Shown one piece after another: positions 17,013 to 24,456 of a DNA stretch of 64,000 nt. The notes under the pieces are model-generated. The model worked only from the letters and a program-made list of their open reading frames with translations, had not been told where the DNA came from and searched no databases. Both the position numbers and the translations under genes were made by a program. Location of the stretch: NCBI RefSeq assembly GCF_024198255.1, contig NZ_JAJVKW010000010.1, positions 248,001 to 312,000 on the forward strand, in the 5' to 3' direction. Source of the DNA: Myxococcus guangdongensis. Its GTDB lineage: Bacteria > Myxococcota > Myxococcia > Myxococcales > Myxococcaceae. Every line of letters begins with the position of its first letter. The first letter of the stretch is position 1.

Positions 17013-18314
17013 ATGCGATGGATGGGGTTTGTCGCGTCATCGCTTCTCGTGTGTGGGTGTGCGACGACCCGAGTCGTCCACGTGGACGTTGGAGGCGGCA
17101 GGCAGGTGACCCACGAGTCCGTGGACGTGGAGCCCGTGGAGGTGAGCGAGGCGGAGTTCAAGTCGGCCCTCACCCGCCTCATCCTCGACTTGCGGATGGA
17201 TATCGCCTTCCGCGAAGCCGATGCGGCGGACCAGCAAGGGTGGGTGCGGTCCAGGACATTGCTCGCATCGTCGAAGGGACTCGCGGATTCGGGGGCTGGA
17301 GCCTCTCCGGAGTCCTTGTCCTCACGCATCTGCCCTGACGGCGACGAGTGCTTGATGCTGGTGAGCGGGACGGGGCTCACCTTCTCGCGAAGAGACCGGA
17401 CGCTCATGGCGCTGTCCTTCGCGTTCGATTCCGTCTGGGAGAGCGTCGAGGCGGAGGTCGGAAAGGTGCTGAACCCCACGGCGCTCAAGGCCTTGGTGAC
17501 GTCCGCCGCGCTGACGGTGCTCCTCACGATGGCCCTTCCCGAGCCGGTCACCAAGGTCATCGCGGTCGCATTGACGGCGGCGATGGTGGCCTACTTGGGG
17601 GTGGTGCCGGTCTGGGAGATTGGCCAGGGCTTCGTGCGACTGTGGGATGAAGCAGAGAGGGCAACGAGCGTCATGGGGTTACAGGAAATCGGCCATCGCT
17701 TCGGAGAGGTGCTGGGGACGAACGGCACGCGCGTCCTGGTGCTCGTCGTCATGACGGCCCTCGGAGGAAAGAGCGCGATGGCCTCCCAAGGCCCCAGGCT
17801 GCCAGGCTTCTCCCAGGCCGCGCTTCGAGGGCAGGCCGAGGCAGGATTCCAGCTCGGGGCGGCGATGAGTGGTGGGGTGGCGTCAATCGCGATGCCTGCC
17901 GCGGGTGTGCTGAACGTCGCCCTGGCGCCCGGAGCTGCCGCCGCCCTGGCGATGTACTCGGAGGGTCGGTTTCCTGGCGATGAGGAGGGACCCGTTCATC
18001 ACATCTGCACGACCAAGAACACGATTTCGGCCGCGACAGGTGGCCCTTGGACGCCGAGGTGTGAGGAGATCTTCAAGAAGGCCGGAATGTCCCTCGAGGA
18101 TGTCGCAAACAAGGTGCGGCTCAAGGGACACGAGGGGCCTCACCCCGAGCTGTATCACCGAGAGGTGGTTCGTCGCCTCAATCGTTCTGTCGCGCGCTGC
18201 CAGACGCCGGAGGCCTGCCGGGCCAGCCTGACAAAGGAGCTTGCGAAGATTTCCAACGAGCTTCTGACGCAGGGCTCTGACCTGCGGAGCTTCATTGTGA
18301 AAGGAGAGGGGTGA
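17013..18314 (+). CDS. lipoprotein toxin with C-terminal AHH-type nuclease domain (SitA-like)
   Basis: 433 residues from the ATG at 17013, which has GGAGG five bases upstream (a GTG at 16992 is in frame but has no such site). Residues 1-16, MRWMGFVASSLLVCGC, are a lipoprotein signal. A soluble part follows, then a hydrophobic segment (about 161-196) and an Ala/Gly-rich stretch (about 275-315). The last 110 residues look like an AHH nuclease of the HNH/Endo VII superfamily: HH at 329-330 in PVHHICTTKN, then GHEGPHPELYHREV with H373, H377, Y381 and H382. Lipoprotein toxins with swapped nuclease tails and a downstream immunity gene are known in Myxococcus as SitA, delivered by TraA/B outer-membrane exchange. 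Membership in SitA is inference. GC content is visibly below that of the flanks. Confidence 0.75.
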   Translation: MRWMGFVASSLLVCGCATTRVVHVDVGGGRQVTHESVDVEPVEVSEAEFKSALTRLILDLRMDIAFREADAADQQGWVRSRTLLASSKGLADSGAGASPESLSSRICPDGDECLMLVSGTGLTFSRRDRTLMALSFAFDSVWESVEAEVGKVLNPTALKALVTSAALTVLLTMALPEPVTKVIAVALTAAMVAYLGVVPVWEIGQGFVRLWDEAERATSVMGLQEIGHRFGEVLGTNGTRVLVLVVMTALGGKSAMASQGPRLPGFSQAALRGQAEAGFQLGAAMSGGVASIAMPAAGVLNVALAPGAAAALAMYSEGRFPGDEEGPVHHICTTKNTISAATGGPWTPRCEEIFKKAGMSLEDVANKVRLKGHEGPHPELYHREVVRRLNRSVARCQTPEACRASLTKELAKISNELLTQGSDLRSFIVKGEG

Positions 18315-18315
18315 G

Positions 18316-18906
18316 GTGGAGCGCCATTTCTACTCAGTGGTTCTTGGAGATGTGCCCCAATGGCTCCTTGCGACGCCGACACGGGGCTCCGGGGAGGCCT
18401 TTGACGAGCCTTGGATGTTCGTGGAGGGTCGCGTTCTTCAAGACCCTGGACCCATCGGGACCCGGATTTCGCATCCTGGCGAGCGGCGCACGTTCGTGTT
18501 CGCGGGCGTGGAGGAGACTCCCATTGGGAGCGAAGCCATCGCGAACGTGTTCCGGACCCTGGCTCCCGATGTTGTCCAGCTGTTGCCGGTGTCCGTCGAG
18601 GGAGCGCCTGGGCGGTACTTCGTCGTCAACGCAACCAGGGTCGTTGATGCCATCGACGAGGCACGGTGCAGAGAGGTGCATCACTATGACGAAGACGACC
18701 CTGCGCCTGGATATGAAGGGGAGTACAACTGGATTTACGGGCTGCGAATCGACCCCTCGAAGACAGAAGGCGCCCAAGTCTTTCGACTGAAGAAGTTCAA
18801 GGTTTCGTTCATCGTTTCGGAAGAGATCAAGGACGCACTTGAAGGAGTCGGGAACCTTGGGGTGTCGTTCGAGCGAGTGACAGGCCCCAGTGGAGGACCG
18901 AAGTAA
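18316..18906 (+). CDS. Imm11-family immunity protein
   Basis: 196 residues, GTG start one base after the toxin's stop, with AAGGAGAGG upstream; the two genes are certainly co-transcribed. The protein is cytoplasmic, without signal or membrane helix. The middle holds RYFVVNATRVVDAIDEARC, the recognisable core of Imm11 (Pfam Imm11), which in polymorphic-toxin loci sits directly behind the toxin gene. Its expected job is to bind and block the nuclease domain of the preceding lipoprotein. Codon choice is less GC-biased than in the neighbours, supporting acquisition by transfer. The stop codon is 15 bp before the right direct repeat. Confidence 0.75.
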   Translation: MERHFYSVVLGDVPQWLLATPTRGSGEAFDEPWMFVEGRVLQDPGPIGTRISHPGERRTFVFAGVEETPIGSEAIANVFRTLAPDVVQLLPVSVEGAPGRYFVVNATRVVDAIDEARCREVHHYDEDDPAPGYEGEYNWIYGLRIDPSKTEGAQVFRLKKFKVSFIVSEEIKDALEGVGNLGVSFERVTGPSGGPK

Positions 18907-18915
18907 TCGAGCGGG

Positions 18916-19851
18916 TCAGCGCGTCGTGTGATGGTCCGCGGACAGTGCGAGCTGACACAGGTCCGTGAGCCGGTTCGAGGCCCACGTGGCCACCGGGCCC
19001 AGCGGCACGCCCTTGCGGCGCACCAGGGCGAGCGGGCGTCGGGGCGGAGGGCCTCCCTCCCACGCGGCGAGCCTCAGCTGCACGAGCCTGCCGGCGTTCA
19101 GGTCCTCGCGCACCAGGTGCTCGGGCTCGTGGCCCCAGCCGAGGCCGCCGAGGATGAGCGCATGTTTCGTCATCAAATCCGCGACGCGCCACTGCTTCGG
19201 CGAGAGCACGCCCCGGTCCACCGTGCCCGCCTTGCCCGTGGGCAGCCGCTCGCTCAGCACCAGCTGCGTGGCGGAGGCGAGGTGCTCCTCGGTGATGAGC
19301 CCCTTCACGCGGGCCAGCGGATGCGAGGGCGCGGCGACGGGCAACATGCTCAACAGCGCGATGGGCCGCTGCTCCAGGCCCGTGAGGTCCAGGTCCGCGC
19401 CCGCGATGCCGAGCGTCGCCTTGCGCTCGCGCAGGCGCTCCGTCACCGCGGAGAGCAGCTCCACCTCCAGCGTCAGCTCCACGCCCGGGTGCGTCTGGGC
19501 CAGCTCGCGCACGAAGGAGAGCAGCGCGGGCGTGGGGAACATCGCGTCGACCACGAGCGCGAGCTTCGTCTCCTCGCCGCTCTTGATGCGGCCCACCACC
19601 GACTGGAAGGTGGCCAGGTCTTCATGGAGCCGGTGGGCCGCGGCGACCACGGCTTCTCCCTTGGCGGTGAGTCGGGGCACGCGGCTGCTGCGGTCGAAGA
19701 GGCGCAGGCCCAGCTGCTTCTCCAGACGCTGGATGGCCTGACTGACGGCGGGCTGGCCCTGACCCAGCTTGCGCGCCGCCGCGGAGAAGCTCCCCTCTTC
19801 GGCCACCGCGCGGAGCGTCCGGAGCTGGTCGATGGTGACGCTGTCGAGCAC
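18916..19851 (-). CDS. LysR-family transcriptional regulator
   Basis: 311 residues, GTG start at 19851. The winged helix-turn-helix at residues 6-64 reads LRTLRAVAEEGSFSAAARKLGQGQPAVSQAIQRLEKQLGLRLFDRSSR, a standard LysR domain. Two-lobed effector-binding domain follows (KLALVVDAMFPTPALLSFV...). The last 40 residues are the sequence duplicated at 16816-16935. A TetR gene lies 32 bp upstream on the same strand and could share its transcript. Before the toxin cassette entered, this gene would have ended about 65 bp ahead of pirin, making a tetR-lysR-pirin transcription unit; that reconstruction is inference. Confidence 0.92.
   Translation of the reverse strand: MLDSVTIDQLRTLRAVAEEGSFSAAARKLGQGQPAVSQAIQRLEKQLGLRLFDRSSRVPRLTAKGEAVVAAAHRLHEDLATFQSVVGRIKSGEETKLALVVDAMFPTPALLSFVRELAQTHPGVELTLEVELLSAVTERLRERKATLGIAGADLDLTGLEQRPIALLSMLPVAAPSHPLARVKGLITEEHLASATQLVLSERLPTGKAGTVDRGVLSPKQWRVADLMTKHALILGGLGWGHEPEHLVREDLNAGRLVQLRLAAWEGGPPPRRPLALVRRKGVPLGPVATWASNRLTDLCQLALSADHHTTR
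18922..19041. repeat. direct repeat, right copy: lysR 3' end in its intact gene
   Basis: This is the partner of 16816-16935 (118 of 120 identical, offset 2106 bp). Here the repeat is the authentic 3' end of the intact lysR gene, which ends DHHTTR and TGA at 18916-18918. An insert that carries or regenerates the end of its target gene is the pattern expected from single-crossover integration. Confidence 0.95.
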
Positions 19852-19883
19852 CGCGCGACTGCATCACATCGACGCGGGCGGTG

Positions 19884-20474
19884 CTACTTGCGCGAGGTCA
19901 GCCAGGAGACGATGAGCGACGCGAGCGTGTTGGCCGCGGTGCCTTCCGCCACGGCGCCGCGCAGCACGTCGCGAGACAGGGCCTCCGCCGCGCCGATGAT
20001 GGCCACGCAGCGCTGGCGCAGGGCCTCCCGGGGCAAGTCGCAGAAGGGCCCGAGCGTGCGCTGGTAGAAGTCCACGTACTGGTCCAAGAGGCCCTGGTGG
20101 AACGCCTCCATCTGCCCGTCGCCCTTGAGCGCGGCGGCGATGGCGGAGTGCTCGGGGCCAGACGTGGTGTAGCAGCTCATGTACGCGGCGCTCATCACCC
20201 GGGCCACGTCCTCCAGCTTGCGCCGCGTGCGCTCGAGCGCCTCCTGGAGCTGGGCCACCTGTCGCGCGTCGGTGCGCTCGTACAGCGCCATCAACAGCCC
20301 GGCGCGCGTCTGGAAGTGCTCGTAGGTGATGGGCTTGCTCACCCCCGCGCGCTCGGCCAGATGCCCGAGCGTCAGCGCGTCCGTGCCCTCCTCGCGCACC
20401 ACCTCCACCGCCACGTCGAGCAGCTGCTCGCGTCGCTGGGCCTTGGGCAGCTTCTTGGAAGAGGTCTCACTCAT
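19884..20474 (-). CDS. TetR-family transcriptional regulator
   Basis: 196 residues from the ATG at 20474; a GTG at 20486 close behind GGAGGAG is an alternative. Residues about 10-60 carry the TetR helix-turn-helix: RREQLLDVAVEVVREEGTDALTLGHLAERAGVSKPITYEHFQTRAGLL. The helical ligand-binding domain follows (HSAIAAALKGDGQMEAFHQGLL...). It is divergent from a reductase gene at 20665, so it may repress that gene and itself. The 190-bp gap between them has an AT-rich island. The ligand is unknown. Confidence 0.92.
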   Translation of the reverse strand: MSETSSKKLPKAQRREQLLDVAVEVVREEGTDALTLGHLAERAGVSKPITYEHFQTRAGLLMALYERTDARQVAQLQEALERTRRKLEDVARVMSAAYMSCYTTSGPEHSAIAAALKGDGQMEAFHQGLLDQYVDFYQRTLGPFCDLPREALRQRCVAIIGAAEALSRDVLRGAVAEGTAANTLASLIVSWLTSRK

Positions 20475-20554
20475 GCGCGTCACCACCGCTCCTCCAGGGC
20501 TTATCCGCCCGGCCCGTGGCGCGCAACCGACGTGGGCTCCGGACGAAATCGTTG

Positions 20555-20600
20555 CGGACCTGCCTTTGGTAACTTACTTCTTGTAGGGTTGTTGGAATTC
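20555..20600. promoter_or_regulatory. AT-rich divergent promoter region between tetR and reductase gene
   Basis: In otherwise GC-rich DNA, GTAACTTAC (20569-20577, a 9-bp palindrome) sits in a short AT-rich patch midway between the divergent starts at 20474 and 20665. The position is where a TetR operator and overlapping promoters are expected; no longer inverted repeat is visible, so the site is a suggestion. Confidence 0.35.
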
Positions 20601-20664
20601 CCGTCCGCGCCGGTCCTCCGGCCCTCTCGACCACTGCCTTCGCTGGCAGGGGAGCGCACCCGTC

Positions 20665-21678
20665 ATGTCTTCACCCACGCAGAAGCCCGTCCTCATCATC
20701 GGAGGCTCGGGCGTCGTCGGCTCGTTGGCCGCCCAGACGCTTCGTCGGTTCCACCCCGAGTTGCCCATCACGATTGGCGGGAGGGACGTGGCCCGCGCGG
20801 AGGCGGTGGCCCGGGGGTTGGGGCACGCGGACGCGGTGCGCGTGGATTTGTCGCGCGGGGATTTGGGACTGCCCGAGGGGCGCGGGTACAGCGCCGTGGT
20901 CCTGTTCGTGAAGGACCACACGCTCAACGCGCTGCGCTTCGCTCAAGCCCAGGGCATCCCGCACCTGGGCATCTCCACGGGCCTGTTCGAGGTGGCGCCC
21001 GAGGTGGCGTACTTCATGAACGCGCCCCATCGCTCGGCGGTGTTGCTGGGCACCAGCTGGCTGGTGGGCGCGGCGACGCTGCCCGCGCTCCACTTCGCGC
21101 GGGAGTTCAAGACGCTGGACTCCATCGCGATGGGGGCCGTGCTGGACGAGCAGGACGTGGGTGGGCCCGCCGCGTCCGCGGACCTGGAGCGCGCCGCGAG
21201 CGCCGCGCCCAACGCGCTCATCCTCGAGGACGGCAAGTGGCGCTGGGTGGGCGGCGCGGCGGGGGAGCGTCGCTTCCGCGATGGCGATGGGAACGAGCAC
21301 GTGGGGCAGGCGTACTCGCTGACGGACCCGGTGAGCCTGGCGGCCGAGACGAAGGCGCGCGCCATCCGGCTCGACGCGGTGGTGGGCCTGTCCGCCGGGC
21401 GTCGCAAGGGTGGGTCCCACTCCGTCGAGACACTCTTCGAGCTCGAGGGCACGTTGCAGGACGGCACGAAGGCGCGCGTGCGTTACGAGATGAGCCACGC
21501 GCAGGGGCAGGCGCCCGTCACCGCGGTGGGCGTGGCCGTGAGCGTGGAGCGATTGCTGGGGCTCGCGGGCGGCGCTCCCGTCGCGCCGGGGCTCTACCTG
21601 CCGAACGGCCTCATCGAGCCCGCCTATCTGATGCGCCGGCTCGAGGAAGCCGGGGTCCGCACGCGCCGCCTCTCCTGA
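20665..21678 (+). CDS. saccharopine dehydrogenase-like NAD(P)-binding reductase (first of a pair)
   Basis: 337 residues. N-terminal Rossmann fold with VLIIGGSGVVGSLAAQTLRRF (residues 9-29), the GGSGxVG dinucleotide loop of the saccharopine dehydrogenase NADP-binding family, then TIGGRDVARAEAVA, where Arg may select NADPH. The C-terminal part has no recognised catalytic signature. About 45% of positions look shared with the gene at 21943-22959 by eye (VLFIGGSGVVG, ELPI.IG.RDV, DEQDVGGPA), so the pair arose by tandem duplication. The substrate is unknown. The divergent TetR gene may control it. Its last 13 codons (RLEEAGVRTRRLS) are the first copy of a tandem repeat. Confidence 0.85.
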   Translation: MSSPTQKPVLIIGGSGVVGSLAAQTLRRFHPELPITIGGRDVARAEAVARGLGHADAVRVDLSRGDLGLPEGRGYSAVVLFVKDHTLNALRFAQAQGIPHLGISTGLFEVAPEVAYFMNAPHRSAVLLGTSWLVGAATLPALHFAREFKTLDSIAMGAVLDEQDVGGPAASADLERAASAAPNALILEDGKWRWVGGAAGERRFRDGDGNEHVGQAYSLTDPVSLAAETKARAIRLDAVVGLSAGRRKGGSHSVETLFELEGTLQDGTKARVRYEMSHAQGQAPVTAVGVAVSVERLLGLAGGAPVAPGLYLPNGLIEPAYLMRRLEEAGVRTRRLS

Positions 21679-21778
21679 TTCTCGCTGGCTCGAGGAGGCC
21701 GGTGTCCGCACGTGTCGCCTCTGCCTCGCGCCAACTCGAGGAGGCCGGTGTCCGCACGCGCCGCCTCTGATTCGCGCT
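21638..21778. repeat. 45-49-bp tandem repeat, 3 copies, overlapping a gene 3' end
   Basis: Copies at 21638-21686, 21687-21733 and 21734-21778 share CTCGAGGAGGCCGGTGTCC and GCCGCCTCT with few changes. Copy 1 is the end of the reductase gene including its TGA; copies 2 and 3 lie past the stop but would still encode LEEAGVRTRRL-like peptides. A weaker echo, GAGAGGAGGCCGGCGTGCC, occurs after the next gene at about 22975-22994. The remainder of the gap to 21943 shows no gene. Confidence 0.85.
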
Positions 21779-21942
21779 GGCTCCACGACGTGAGGCGGGT
21801 GGCCGCGGACGTCGCCACCGCGCCACGCGTTGTCCCTGCTCGCGGCCGGCGTTCATTCACGGCCGCCGCCCTTCATCGCTGTTCGAGGCCAGCGCCAGGA
21901 CGCACGGCCTCTTTCTCCCACCCTGCTCATAGGAATCCCGTC

Positions 21943-22959
21943 ATGAACAACGCATCGAAGCTCAACCCCGTCCTCTTCATCGGCGGCTCTGGCGTCGTCG
22001 GGCGTCGCGCCGTGAAGGCCCTCCGCGACCTCCAACCCGAACTGCCCATCCGCATCGGCGCGCGCGACGTGACGAGGGCGTCCGCGCTCGCACATGAAGT
22101 GGGCAACGCCGACGCCGTGCGCATCGACCTGGAGCGCGATGACCTGGGCCTGCCTCCGGGCTCCGCCTTCAGCGCCGTGGTGGTGCTGCTCAAGGACGAC
22201 TCGCTCCGGACGATGCGGTACGCGCAGGACCAGGGTGTGCCCTACGTGTCGTTCTCCGACTTCGTCTTCGACATCGGCCCGGAGGTCGCGCTCCACGTCC
22301 AGCGGCCCACGGCCTCGCCCACGTTGTTCCTCGGGCACTTCCTCGGCGGCACCGTCGCCCTGGCCACGGTCCACTTCGCGCGCGAGCTGGCGAAGGTCCA
22401 CGCCATCCGCATCTCCGCCGTGTTCGATGAAGACGACGTGGGCGGACCCGCCGCGCTCGGCGACATGGACCGCGTGGCGAAGGCCGTGCCCAGCCCGCTC
22501 ATCCGCAAGGAGGGCCGGTTCCTCTGGGCCACCCGCGAGGCCGACATCACCCGCACCTTCCAGGGCGTCGACGGCACGCAGTGGACCGGCCGCGCGTATC
22601 CGCTGCTCGACGTGGCCTCGCTCGCGGCGGTGACGGACGCGAGTGACATCCGCCTGGACTTCGCGCTGCGCCCCGCGTCCAGCCGCGCGCCGGGGCAGGG
22701 GCCAGGCCACGAGGTCATCATCGAACTGGAGGGCGTGAAGGCGGACGGAACGCCGTCGCTCGTGCGTCACGCGCTGGTCGACTCGGACGTCCATTCCGGT
22801 CTGAGCGGAAAGGGCGCCGCGCTCGCCGTGGAGCAGCTGCTGGGCCTCAGAGGTGGGACTCCCGTGAAGCCCGGATTGTATTCGCCCGAGGGCGTGCTCG
22901 ACGCGGCCTACGTGGTGAGCCGCCTCCAGGGGTGGGGAACGCGGATTCACCGCGTATGA
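21943..22959 (+). CDS. saccharopine dehydrogenase-like NAD(P)-binding reductase (second of a pair)
   Basis: 338 residues from the ATG at 21943 with AGGA nine bases upstream; earlier in-frame starts run through repeat DNA. Rossmann motif VLFIGGSGVVGRRAVKAL (residues 10-27) and RIGARDVTRASALA follow the first copy closely, and the shared IRISAVFDEDDVGGPAALGDMDR segment lies near residue 165. Same domain plan and length as its upstream paralogue, so both likely reduce or oxidise related substrates. Function unknown. Being 265 bp downstream it may be read from the same promoter or its own. Confidence 0.85.
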   Translation: MNNASKLNPVLFIGGSGVVGRRAVKALRDLQPELPIRIGARDVTRASALAHEVGNADAVRIDLERDDLGLPPGSAFSAVVVLLKDDSLRTMRYAQDQGVPYVSFSDFVFDIGPEVALHVQRPTASPTLFLGHFLGGTVALATVHFARELAKVHAIRISAVFDEDDVGGPAALGDMDRVAKAVPSPLIRKEGRFLWATREADITRTFQGVDGTQWTGRAYPLLDVASLAAVTDASDIRLDFALRPASSRAPGQGPGHEVIIELEGVKADGTPSLVRHALVDSDVHSGLSGKGAALAVEQLLGLRGGTPVKPGLYSPEGVLDAAYVVSRLQGWGTRIHRV

Positions 22960-23071
22960 CGTAATCGAGTGCCTGGAGAGGAGGCCGGCGTGCCGACCCG
23001 ACTGGCGGCTGTCAGTCCACGGGCGGATACTCGCGCCACCCCCTCACTCCGTCCCCGCAGGAGTCCGCTTC

Positions 23072-23431
23072 ATGTCGCGTCCGCTGACCGCAGCACTCCC
23101 TCGTCCTTCTTCGGTGAATCGGTCTTCCGTGAGTGTGGCTGTCTCGAGCGTGAAGGTGGCGGACCACAGCGAGGCGGGCGCGCCGCGCGCGGTGCCCACG
23201 GGGGAGCGGGTGGATCGATTCGACGGCATCTCCCGCTTCATGCAGGAGCTGGAGGTGGGGCAGCGCGCGCTCGTCGGCGCCATCCAGTCGGCGCCCTCGG
23301 GCGAGCGGCTGTCCAACGCGGAGCTGCTCGCGCTCCAGGCCTCGATGACCCGCTACACCCAGGCGCTGGAGCTGGTGAGCCGGCTGGTGGGAATCGGCGG
23401 CAGGACGACGCGCACCGCGACGGCGCGCTAG
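23072..23431 (+). CDS. small helical protein resembling a type III secretion inner-rod subunit
   Basis: 119 residues, ATG with CAGGAG nine bases upstream. The first 50 residues are Ser/Val/Pro-rich. The second half is helical: VDRFDGISRFMQELEVGQRALVGAIQ, then a C-terminal SNAELLALQASMTRYTQALELVSRLVG. The spacing LLALQxxMxxYTxxLELxSRLV resembles the C-terminus of EscI/YscI/HrpB-type rod proteins, where a similar LLxLQ...Y..E(L)xSK pattern is conserved. No other secretion gene is in the window, so either this is an orphan or the likeness is chance. It overlaps the convergent OhrR gene by four bases. Confidence 0.55.
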   Translation: MSRPLTAALPRPSSVNRSSVSVAVSSVKVADHSEAGAPRAVPTGERVDRFDGISRFMQELEVGQRALVGAIQSAPSGERLSNAELLALQASMTRYTQALELVSRLVGIGGRTTRTATAR

Positions 23432-23937
23432 CCCGACTTCTTGCGCGTGTTGCCCCGGGGCGCCGCGGCGGAGGACTCCTCGCCCAGCCGCGCGCCCAGC
23501 TGCTCACGGATGGCGAGCACGCGGGCCTTCAAGTCCTTGAGCTCCTCCAACGAGCAGCCCGAGGCCTCCAGGATGGAGAAAGGCACGTCCTCCGCCCTGG
23601 CGCGCAGCGCGCGACCGGCCGCCGTCAGGCGGATGCGCACCTGGCGCTCGTCGAGCACGTCCCGCTCGCGCTTGAGCAGCCCCGCGGCCTCCAGCCGCTT
23701 GAGCAGCGGCGTCAGCGTGCCCGAGTCGAGCAGGAGCCGCTCCCCCAGCGCCTTCACCGTGACGCCGTCCTCCTCCCACAGCACCATCATCGCCAGGTAC
23801 TGGGGATAGGTGAGGCCCAGCTTCTCCAGGAGCGGCCGGTACGTGCGGTTGAGCAGGTGCACCGTCGAGTAGAGGGTGAAACACAGCTGCTCGTCCAGGT
23901 GCAGCGCGTCGCCGCGCTTCTTGTTCAACGGGGACAT
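23428..23937 (-). CDS. ohrR: OhrR-type MarR-family peroxide-sensing repressor
   Basis: 169 residues from the ATG at 23937. Residues 12-45 read LDEQLCFTLYSTVHLLNRTYRPLLEKLGLTYPQYLAMMVLWEE, the OhrR signature with the peroxide-reactive cysteine in QLCF and the conserved Tyr residues that contact it. The winged helix-turn-helix follows (VKALGERLLLDSGTLTPLLKRLEAAGLLKRERD). OhrR proteins repress organic-hydroperoxide resistance genes until the cysteine is oxidised. No ohr gene is in the window. A 14-bp palindrome 34 bp upstream is a likely auto-operator. The C-terminus is extended by an Ala/Arg/Lys tail. Confidence 0.85.
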   Translation of the reverse strand: MSPLNKKRGDALHLDEQLCFTLYSTVHLLNRTYRPLLEKLGLTYPQYLAMMVLWEEDGVTVKALGERLLLDSGTLTPLLKRLEAAGLLKRERDVLDERQVRIRLTAAGRALRARAEDVPFSILEASGCSLEELKDLKARVLAIREQLGARLGEESSAAAPRGNTRKKSG

Positions 23938-23970
23938 GACCACTCCTCTCCCCAACATGCCCCCGGACTG

Positions 23971-23984
23971 CATTGCGCGCAATG
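23971..23984. promoter_or_regulatory. 14-bp palindromic operator of the OhrR gene
   Basis: CATTGCGCGCAATG is a perfect palindrome 34 bp upstream of the ohrR start codon and 10 bp from the neighbouring receiver gene's stop. MarR/OhrR operators are typically palindromes with such TTG...CAA half-sites, so auto-repression is likely; binding is inferred. Confidence 0.55.
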
Positions 23985-23994
23985 AAATCGCGCC

Positions 23995-24372
23995 TCAGGG
24001 CTGGGGCAGGTCGCGCGCCCGACGCAGCCAGACGGGGAGCCGCTCCAGGAGCGTCTCCAGGTCGAAGGGCTTGAGCAGCGTGTCGAGCACGCCCGGGTGA
24101 TGGATGGGCCGCGTCGTCATGGCCACCACGGGAAGGCGCGGCCAGTGCCGCTCCACGCGCTCCAGGAAGTCGTGGCCCGTCATGCGCGGCATTCCCATGT
24201 CCAGCAGCACCAGCCTGGGACGGCCGTGCACCTCCAGCCAGGTGAGCGCCTCCAAGCCGTCCTTCGCCATGGACACGCGCTGTCCCGTGGTCGCGATGAT
24301 TTCGACGACGGCGGCGCGCAGGTCCGCATCGTCCTCCACCACGAGGAGGATGCCTTCGGGGACTCCCGACAT
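23995..24372 (-). CDS. stand-alone response-regulator receiver protein
   Basis: 125 residues from the ATG at 24372. Single CheY-like receiver domain: acidic pocket EDD at 13-15, phosphoacceptor D58 in LVLLDMGMPRMTG, a Thr in VVAMTTR at beta-4, and the conserved Lys in LLKPF near residue 101. No output domain, so it acts by protein contact with a kinase or a downstream target. It precedes ohrR on the same strand but the palindromic operator between them argues for separate control. Kinase partner unknown. Confidence 0.88.
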   Translation of the reverse strand: MSGVPEGILLVVEDDADLRAAVVEIIATTGQRVSMAKDGLEALTWLEVHGRPRLVLLDMGMPRMTGHDFLERVERHWPRLPVVAMTTRPIHHPGVLDTLLKPFDLETLLERLPVWLRRARDLPQP

Positions 24373-24456
24373 ATGCGAGCGTGCGTAGGTCAGCGTGGCC
24401 GTGGGGAACAGGGAACATCTGCCGGTTTCCACCGGCAGATGTCCGGAGAAGAGAGA

